The notes beneath the pieces were generated by a model, which was not told the origin of the DNA, searched no databases, and saw only the letters and a program-made list of their open reading frames with translations. Below are positions 5,360 through 10,172 of a stretch of DNA of 10,172 bases, piece by piece; positions within the stretch are counted from its first letter, which is position 1, and each line of letters begins with the position of its first letter. Source of the stretch: JACAEY01 sp049700155 (GTDB lineage Bacteria; Nitrospirota; Thermodesulfovibrionia; Thermodesulfovibrionales; SM23-35). The DNA is taken from the NCBI GenBank assembly GCA_049700155.1, contig JBNAVX010000090.1, forward strand, positions 1 through 10,172, in the 5' to 3' direction. Both the position numbers and the translations under genes were made by a program.

Positions 5360-6580
5360 CTAAATGTTCAGACCAGACCATATCTTCAATCTTGATATGT
5401 AGTATAGCCATAAAAGATGGGACTTCAAAAAATAATATACTTCCTGAGATAGGCTTTTGCTTCTTATATTTCTAACAACTGAAGGAACATCTATTGAAAG
5501 AGGACAATTTTCCTTGCATTTTCCACAGGTAAGGCAGAATTCAAGTTTCTCATTGATCTCTTCTTTTGTAAGGCTCTGTAATGCAAGCCCTTTGCCCCCA
5601 AGATATTTCTCATCTGCGAAGTAATTTCCAACTGCATTATACATAGGACAATGTAGGAGACAGTTACCACAGTCAATACATAAAAGTAATTCTTTAAAAC
5701 CCTTTTCTATTATCTCTGTCCTCTTATTATCAAGGAGAATGAGTGTTACTTCTGCAGGCAAATGAACACCCCTGAAGAACTNNNNNNNNNNGAACTTCTT
5801 TTCAACATCAGCAGTTTTGCTTACACCACTTATTATTTCAACAAAAGATGGAATAAGAGAGCCTGTCGCATTATAAGTTATAACTTTCAACATATTTATG
5901 GCATCCTCAATTGTTGGATAAACTTTGTCAATGGCTGTGACAACAAAATGTTTTTCCTTACGTATCACTTCAGAGATATTTCCCTCATTATGTGCAAGTA
6001 ATATTGAACCTTCTTCTGCAGTTATGGCATTTGCACCTGTTATTCCTGTATGGGATTTTTCTATATATTCACGTATCTCCTTTCTTACAAACCTCACAAT
6101 ATCTTCAGGGCTATCTTTTATTTGTGTCCCATAAATCTCCGAAAGTTCCTGAGAAATTCTTCTGGCTGACAGGTGTGAAATAGGTCCTGTAGGATGAGAA
6201 GGTTTCTCTTTTAAGACCTGGAGTATCCTATCTCCAATATCGGTTTCCACAACTTTTATTCCCTTTGACTCAAGTTCCTCAGTTAGTCTAATCTCCTTTG
6301 TCACATTTGATTTTGATTTAATAATAATTTTCTCATCCTTTATCTCTTTTATAATTGTCTGGATTGCATCATCTCCGCTTTTTGCAGTTATGACATTAAT
6401 ACCATTTGCCTTAATTTTCTCCATAGCTCTTTTAAGTAACTCTTCATTACCAACAGAAAAATCTCTCACCTCTCTCAGTCTACTAATCTTCTCGTTGAAG
6501 TCACGTGGAAGATTTGCTTTCTGTCTTCTTTTTACAGTCTTAAAGGCTTCTCTGATAGCAATTATCTCTTCAAAGTTCAT
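5360..6580 (-). CDS. LutB-like LUD-domain protein with two [4Fe-4S] motifs (spans an N gap)
   Basis: An iron-sulfur protein of the lactate-utilization B (LutB/YkgF) type. Residues about 50-285 form the LUD (DUF162) domain, with KSKSNVT (88-94), ETDIGDRILQVLKEKPSH (112-129), AEEGSILLAHNEGN (188-201) and SGVSKTAD (251-258). Two ferredoxin motifs follow: C301-x2-C304-x2-C307-x3-C311-P and C349-x2-C352-x2-C355-x3-C359-P, typical for two [4Fe-4S] clusters. In LutABC, which oxidises L-lactate to pyruvate, LutB is the Fe-S subunit; here neither LutA nor LutC is adjacent, so lactate use is not shown. The C-terminal part after the clusters is shorter than in Bacillus LutB of about 470 residues. Ten Ns (5782-5791) interrupt the gene in frame; as given it codes for 406 residues, and removing the likely artefact gives 401. 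It is the first gene of the minus-strand operon, with ATG at 6580 and no clear SD. Residue numbers refer to the sequence as given. Confidence 0.88.
   Translation of the reverse strand: MNFEEIIAIREAFKTVKRRQKANLPRDFNEKISRLREVRDFSVGNEELLKRAMEKIKANGINVITAKSGDDAIQTIIKEIKDEKIIIKSKSNVTKEIRLTEELESKGIKVVETDIGDRILQVLKEKPSHPTGPISHLSARRISQELSEIYGTQIKDSPEDIVRFVRKEIREYIEKSHTGITGANAITAEEGSILLAHNEGNISEVIRKEKHFVVTAIDKVYPTIEDAINMLKVITYNATGSLIPSFVEIISGVSKTADVEKKFXXXXFFRGVHLPAEVTLILLDNKRTEIIEKGFKELLLCIDCGNCLLHCPMYNAVGNYFADEKYLGGKGLALQSLTKEEINEKLEFCLTCGKCKENCPLSIDVPSVVRNIRSKSLSQEVYYFLKSHLLWLYYISRLKIWSGLNI
5782..5791. other. 10-N scaffold gap, probably artefactual
   Basis: Ten Ns lie within the LUD-domain gene. 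The five bases before the gap (GAACT) are identical to the five bases after it. Merging them removes 15 nt (five codons), keeps the frame and gives EKKFFRGVHL, the spacing expected in LutB-type proteins (SKTADIE-K-K..GVH). The contigs therefore most likely overlap and no sequence is missing. Confidence 0.85.
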
Positions 6581-6645
6581 ACGATATTTTCACTGTTTTT
6601 TTATTAAATATGCAAATTGCTTATATTTCTATTAGAATATGAAAA
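6581..6645. promoter_or_regulatory. AT-rich divergent promoter region
   Basis: This 65-bp stretch separates the start of the minus-strand operon from the start of the plus-strand stress protein gene, so promoters in both directions must lie in or near it. For the minus strand, TAGAAA (6626-6631) and TTTAAT (6603-6608) are 17 nt apart and match the consensus at 4/6 and 5/6. For the plus strand, TATATT (6622-6627) is a fair -10 but lacks a good -35. The two candidates overlap, which would make the two units compete. These are weak matches in AT-rich DNA. I see no operator palindrome. Confidence 0.35.
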
Positions 6646-7485
6646 ATGTACACAAAGATACTTACAACTATCAATGAGCATCTGAATTCTGAGATATCTT
6701 CACAATATGCATTAATACTTGCAAAGGTATGCGGAGCAAAACTATATATTTGTTTCATTGCAGAAAAGGACATCCCATTTTCAAACTTTAACATGGCTGA
6801 AGAGGCAATGAAAAGACTATTTATCAAAGCAGAAGAAATGGGAATAAAAACAGAAGGTATCACCAGTTCAGGGGAACCCGTTACAGAGATAAGCAAGATT
6901 GTAAGGCGTGAAGGAATTGATATAGTTTTTGCTGCTACACGGAGGGAAGATATAGAGAAAAGATTCTTTGCAGGCACTATTGCTCGATCTATTTCTTTAA
7001 GACTACCTTGTTCAGTTGCACTTGTTAGAGTGGTCCATATAGGAAAGGCATATCCAAAAAATATCCTTGTTCCTTTAAAAGCCAGAATAAATAATATTAG
7101 AGAAAGGGCATATTTTACTGCAAAGATGGCTGAGGGCTTTAGTTCAAAGATATTTGTCTTTCATTCACCAAAACCACTGACCAAGTTTTTTCATGGAGAA
7201 ATCCATCTTACACCTCTTGAATGGACAGAGAGATTACCAAAAGACATCTCAATGTTTATAGAATATCTCAAGAAATACAAGATTGCACATGAAAAAAGGT
7301 TTGCTACCGGGAGAATAGGAAGAAGTATAACTATTGAGGCTGCTTCAAAGAGACATGACCTTATAATAATGGGTGCAAGCGAAAGGAGTCTTTTGAGTTC
7401 CTTATTGCAGGGTAATCCTGTTGAAGAAGTGCTGAAAGATACACCCTGCAACCTTATAATTTTCAAACCAGGACATGAAGATTAA
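6646..7485 (+). CDS. Tandem-domain universal stress protein (UspA family)
   Basis: A 279-residue cytoplasmic protein of two UspA-like domains, about 1-130 and 138-275, each with an alpha/beta Rossmann-like layout (domain 1 opens YTKILTTIN, domain 2 opens KNILVPLKA). The second ends in the segment GASERSLLSSLLQGNPVEEVL (243-263), related to the nucleotide-binding G-x2-G-x9-G-(S/T) motif but lacking the second Gly. This GASERS...GNPVE form resembles USP domains that accompany ion transporters, from memory. Domain 1 is degenerate: AATRREDIEKRFFAGTIARSI has no glycine at the first two motif positions. The start ATG at 6646 has no clear SD; an ATG at 6639 is in another frame and leads to an early stop. 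Its stop at 7483-7485 lies inside the P-type ATPase gene, an 11-nt overlap that implies co-transcription and translational coupling. A role as a nucleotide- or stress-responsive regulator of the pump is inference. Confidence 0.85.
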   Translation: MYTKILTTINEHLNSEISSQYALILAKVCGAKLYICFIAEKDIPFSNFNMAEEAMKRLFIKAEEMGIKTEGITSSGEPVTEISKIVRREGIDIVFAATRREDIEKRFFAGTIARSISLRLPCSVALVRVVHIGKAYPKNILVPLKARINNIRERAYFTAKMAEGFSSKIFVFHSPKPLTKFFHGEIHLTPLEWTERLPKDISMFIEYLKKYKIAHEKRFATGRIGRSITIEAASKRHDLIIMGASERSLLSSLLQGNPVEEVLKDTPCNLIIFKPGHED

Positions 7486-10114
7486 CAGCCTGACAAAAGA
7501 AGAAGTCTTCCAAACTCTTGTAACTTCAGAAAATGGCATAACCGAAGAAGAGGCAAAAAAAAGATTAATAGAGTTTGGTCCAAATGAGATCAAAGAAGTT
7601 GGAAAGTCACCTCTATTCATAAAATTTCTTAAACAATTCACACACTTTCTTGCTGTACTCCTGTGGATAGGAGCTGGACTCGCTATTCTTTCAGAATCAC
7701 TCCATCCCGGAGAAGGCATGTTAACTCTTGGTTTAGCAATTATAGTTGTAATATTTATTAATGCCATTTTTACTTTTATCCAAGAATACAAAGCTGAAAA
7801 GGCAGTAGAGAAGCTGAAACTCCTTCTGCCTTTTTATGTAAAAGTTATAAGGGAAGGAATAGAAAAGGAAATACTTGCAAGGGAGGTAGTCCCTGGTGAC
7901 TTAATCCTCCTGACTGAAGGAGATAAAGTTCCAGCAGATTTAAGACTGATAGAAACAACATCACTTATGGTAAATAATGCCCCGCTTACTGGAGAATCAG
8001 AACCCCAACCAATGGATTCATCACCTTACAATGGAGACCTTATTCAAAGTAAAAACATATTATTTGCTGGGACCTCTATTATTAGTGGCTCAGGGAAAGG
8101 GGTCGTCTTTGCTACAGGTATGAGAACAGAATTTGGAAGAATTGCTCAACTTACAGGCACTGTAACCTCAGGTCTAAGTCCTCTCCAAAAGGAAATTATA
8201 AAGATAACAAGGATCATTGCAGTCATAGCGACAGCGATGGGAGTTATCTTCTTTATTATAGGGCATTTCATAGGAAGGACTTTCTGGGAAAACTTTCTCT
8301 TTGCAGTGGGTATAATCGTTGCAAATGTCCCCGAGGGATTACTCCCTACTGTTACCCTTTCTCTTGCTATGGGAAGCCAGAGGATGGCAAAGAGGAAAGC
8401 TCTAATAAAAACACTGACATCCGTTGAAACCCTTGGTGCTGTTTCTGTGATTTGCACAGATAAAACAGGAACATTAACACAGAACAAGATGTCTGTAAAA
8501 AAAATCGTCTCTTTTGATGAGTCTGAAAAGATGGAAAATCAACCCTCAATTCTAACAGTTGCGCTTCTCTGTAATAACACAAAAGAAATTGAAGGTGATC
8601 TGAAGGGTGACCCGACGGAGATCGCCCTTTATAAAGCTGCAATAACCTCTATTGGACATTTAGATAGTAAAAGGATTAAAGAGTTTCCTTTTGATTCTGA
8701 TAGAAAGAGGATGAGCACCATAAATGCATTACATAATAAGACTTTTGTCTTAACTAAGGGAGCACCTGAAAGCATCTTCTCAGTATGCAGTCACTGTATC
8801 ATAAATGGTGAGTTTCTGAATTTTGATACATCTATTATGGAAAGAATGTCCTCTCTTTATCATTCTTTAATGGATGAAGGTCTTAGAGTTCTTGCCTTTG
8901 CATATAAAGAGATTAAAAGTAATAAAGATATTATACTTGCCGAGGATGCTGAAAGAGATATGGTTTTTCTGGGTTTTATAGGGCTTGAAGACCCTCCAAG
9001 ACCTGAAGTTCCTGAAGCTATAAGAAAATGCAGGGAAGCAGGTATAAGGATAATCATGATAACAGGTGACAGCTCCAGAACTGCTTACGCAATCGCAAAA
9101 GAGGTTGGTCTTGTTAAAGGAGAACCTGTAATCATAGAGGGAAGTGAATTTCTAAGGATGTCTGATGATGGACTCAGGGATATCTTATCAAAAGAAGAAG
9201 TAATATTTTCCAGAATGACACCAAAATATAAACTTAGAGTTGTAAACATCCTGAAAGAGGAAGGAGAAAGGGTTGCTGTCACGGGTGATGGTGTAAACGA
9301 TGCACCTGCATTGAAAAGAGCTGATATTGGAATTGCTATGGGTATTACTGGAACTGATGTTGCAAAAGAGGCGGCTGACATGATACTTCTTGATGATAAC
9401 TTTGCCACAATAGTTAATGCTATCGAAGAGGGAAGGACAGTATATGAGAACATCAGAAAATTTATCAGCTATATCTTTTCATCTAACATACCCGAAATAG
9501 TTCCATATCTTGCATATGTACTTTTCAGGATTCCTCTTCCACTTACAATCATGCAGATACTCGCAGTTGACCTTGGAACTGATATGCTTCCAGCGCTTGC
9601 ACTTGGCGCTGAAAAACCCTCTGTAGGGATTATGAAGATACCACCAAGAAGCCCTAAGGAGAGACTTCTGACACTTCCTTTGTTAACAAGGGCATACTTA
9701 TTTCTTGGACCTATTGAAGCTATAGCTGGTCTTTTTGGTTTCTTTTATGTGTTGAATTCAGGTGGCTGGCAATGGGGACAGTACCTTCCTCCAAATAATA
9801 TACTTTATCTTCAGGCAACAACAGCATGTCTTACAGCGATCATAGTAACACAGATAGCTAATGTCTTCGCATGCAGGTCTTTTAAGGAATCTGTCTTGAG
9901 TCTTGGTATTTTCAGCAACAGATTGATCTTTATAGGAATAGCATTTGAAATACTCCTTCAACTTTTCATTGTATATCATCCATTAGGAAATAAAATATTT
10001 TCTACTCACCCTATTCCATTAAATATTTGGCTTATTCTTATCCCTTTTGCATTTTTGCTCTTTTTTGCAGAGGAATTGAGAAAATTCCTTACTTCTAACC
10101 CATATTATTCATAA
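7475..10114 (+). CDS. P-type cation ATPase, Na+/K+-ATPase alpha-like (P2C type)
   Basis: An 879-residue inner-membrane ion pump. In order: an N-terminal cation_ATPase_N region (4-70), M1-M2 (about 57-105, including VLLWIGAGLA), an actuator domain with TGES (172-175), M3-M4 with VPEG (285-288), phosphorylation motif DKTGT with Asp329, nucleotide-binding motifs KGDPTE (377-382) and KGAPE (428-432), hinge TGDGVNDAP (603-611), and C-terminal M5-M10 (about 663-866). Membrane residues match Na,K-ATPase: E287 (pig E327), Y666 (Y771), S670-N671-x2-E674 (S775, N776, E779), D699 and D703 in VDLGTDM (D804, D808), Q793 (Q923) and E825 (E954). Only pig D926 differs, as N796, like Ca2+ pumps. SERCA-type pumps have N-L-V-T-D in M6 instead of D-L-G-T-D. 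It probably moves Na+ and/or K+, but transport is not proven, and no beta subunit is in the window. The ATG at 7475 has only AGGA nearby and overlaps the upstream stress protein gene. Confidence 0.93.
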   Translation: MKINSLTKEEVFQTLVTSENGITEEEAKKRLIEFGPNEIKEVGKSPLFIKFLKQFTHFLAVLLWIGAGLAILSESLHPGEGMLTLGLAIIVVIFINAIFTFIQEYKAEKAVEKLKLLLPFYVKVIREGIEKEILAREVVPGDLILLTEGDKVPADLRLIETTSLMVNNAPLTGESEPQPMDSSPYNGDLIQSKNILFAGTSIISGSGKGVVFATGMRTEFGRIAQLTGTVTSGLSPLQKEIIKITRIIAVIATAMGVIFFIIGHFIGRTFWENFLFAVGIIVANVPEGLLPTVTLSLAMGSQRMAKRKALIKTLTSVETLGAVSVICTDKTGTLTQNKMSVKKIVSFDESEKMENQPSILTVALLCNNTKEIEGDLKGDPTEIALYKAAITSIGHLDSKRIKEFPFDSDRKRMSTINALHNKTFVLTKGAPESIFSVCSHCIINGEFLNFDTSIMERMSSLYHSLMDEGLRVLAFAYKEIKSNKDIILAEDAERDMVFLGFIGLEDPPRPEVPEAIRKCREAGIRIIMITGDSSRTAYAIAKEVGLVKGEPVIIEGSEFLRMSDDGLRDILSKEEVIFSRMTPKYKLRVVNILKEEGERVAVTGDGVNDAPALKRADIGIAMGITGTDVAKEAADMILLDDNFATIVNAIEEGRTVYENIRKFISYIFSSNIPEIVPYLAYVLFRIPLPLTIMQILAVDLGTDMLPALALGAEKPSVGIMKIPPRSPKERLLTLPLLTRAYLFLGPIEAIAGLFGFFYVLNSGGWQWGQYLPPNNILYLQATTACLTAIIVTQIANVFACRSFKESVLSLGIFSNRLIFIGIAFEILLQLFIVYHPLGNKIFSTHPIPLNIWLILIPFAFLLFFAEELRKFLTSNPYYS

Positions 10115-10146
10115 AAATTTTGGCAGATGTAGTATTCGAGCGGATT

Positions 10147-10171
10147 TAAATTCTTTCGAAGAAAGAATTTA
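10147..10171. repeat. AT-rich inverted repeat after the ATPase gene
   Basis: A perfect 11-bp inverted repeat (10147-10157 pairing with 10161-10171, arm TAAATTCTTTC) surrounds a 3-nt GAA loop, 33 nt after the ATPase stop codon. It could be the stem of a transcription terminator or an operator-like palindrome for the next gene. The window ends one base later, so a T tract cannot be seen. Stem pairing is clear; its function is not. Confidence 0.4.
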
Positions 10172-10172
10172 C

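Noticed and set aside
5762..6001. Plus-strand frame crossing the N gap
   Set aside because: It is a shadow of the LUD-domain gene; the opposite strand carries clear Fe-S and LUD motifs.
6639..6641. Upstream ATG before the stress protein gene
   Set aside because: It is in a different frame and meets a stop codon after about twelve codons.
9758..9979. Cysteine-rich minus-strand frame opposite the ATPase C-terminus
   Set aside because: The cysteines are produced by the reverse complement of the ATPase membrane helices; the plus-strand frame has strong family motifs throughout.
7475..10114. Calling the pump a Ca2+-ATPase
   Set aside because: M6 reads D-L-G-T-D and M5 reads SNIPE with the M9 Glu present, as in Na,K-type pumps; the SERCA-type M6 is N-L-V-T-D. 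Only the M8 Asn is shared with Ca2+ pumps.
1..10172. CRISPR array, tRNA or rRNA gene, insertion sequence, phage or toxin-antitoxin module
   Set aside because: I saw no regularly spaced repeats, no tRNA cloverleaf elements, no transposase or integrase motifs and no terminal repeats; every long stretch is explained by conserved genes.

Overview
The window is an AT-rich bacterial chromosome segment with dense gene packing and little room between genes. A lipobox lipoprotein, an AsmA-type envelope protein and BioA point to a Gram-negative, diderm organism. The low GC content and the style of the proteins (lone LUD ferredoxin-type protein, short NagA-like amidohydrolase, TRL lipoprotein) would fit an anaerobic lineage such as the Nitrospirota/Thermodesulfovibrionia or a deltaproteobacterial-type group. 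That placement is inference from memory of such genomes, not proof. A 10-N scaffold gap marks the sequence as a draft or metagenome-derived assembly.

Layout. (1) 1-543: a self-contained, probably well-expressed unit with a TTGACA promoter, a near-perfect Shine-Dalgarno sequence, a small TRL-like lipoprotein and a strong intrinsic terminator. (2) 560-1669, plus strand: a membrane-anchored AsmA/DUF748-like protein with a TTG start, directly behind that terminator. (3) 6580 down to 1675, minus strand: a five-gene run, read as LUD-domain [4Fe-4S] protein (LutB-like), NagA-like deacetylase, prmC, bioA and a small membrane-anchored NTF2-like protein. The first four genes are separated by only 4-15 nt and are surely an operon; the fifth follows after 73 nt. 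It meets the AsmA-like gene tail to tail with a 5-nt gap and no visible terminator. (4) 6581-6645: a short AT-rich divergent promoter region. (5) 6646-10114, plus strand: a tandem-domain universal stress protein whose end overlaps by 11 nt the start of a P-type ATPase. The ATPase's membrane residues match the Na+/K+-ATPase alpha subunit (P2C type) better than Ca2+ pumps.

How the genes relate. The minus-strand operon mixes housekeeping functions (release-factor methylation, biotin synthesis) with a redox protein and an amidohydrolase, so no single pathway emerges. The plus-strand pair looks like a regulated ion pump with a cytosolic nucleotide-binding partner. I found no wholly new system. The most useful observations are: the N gap in the LUD gene is very probably an assembly artefact, since its flanks overlap by 5 bp and joining them restores the family-typical sequence; three short in-frame stretches of degenerate tandem words sit in loop positions of prmC and nagA; and the ATPase has a complete Na,K-type cation-site signature apart from one Asp-to-Asn change.
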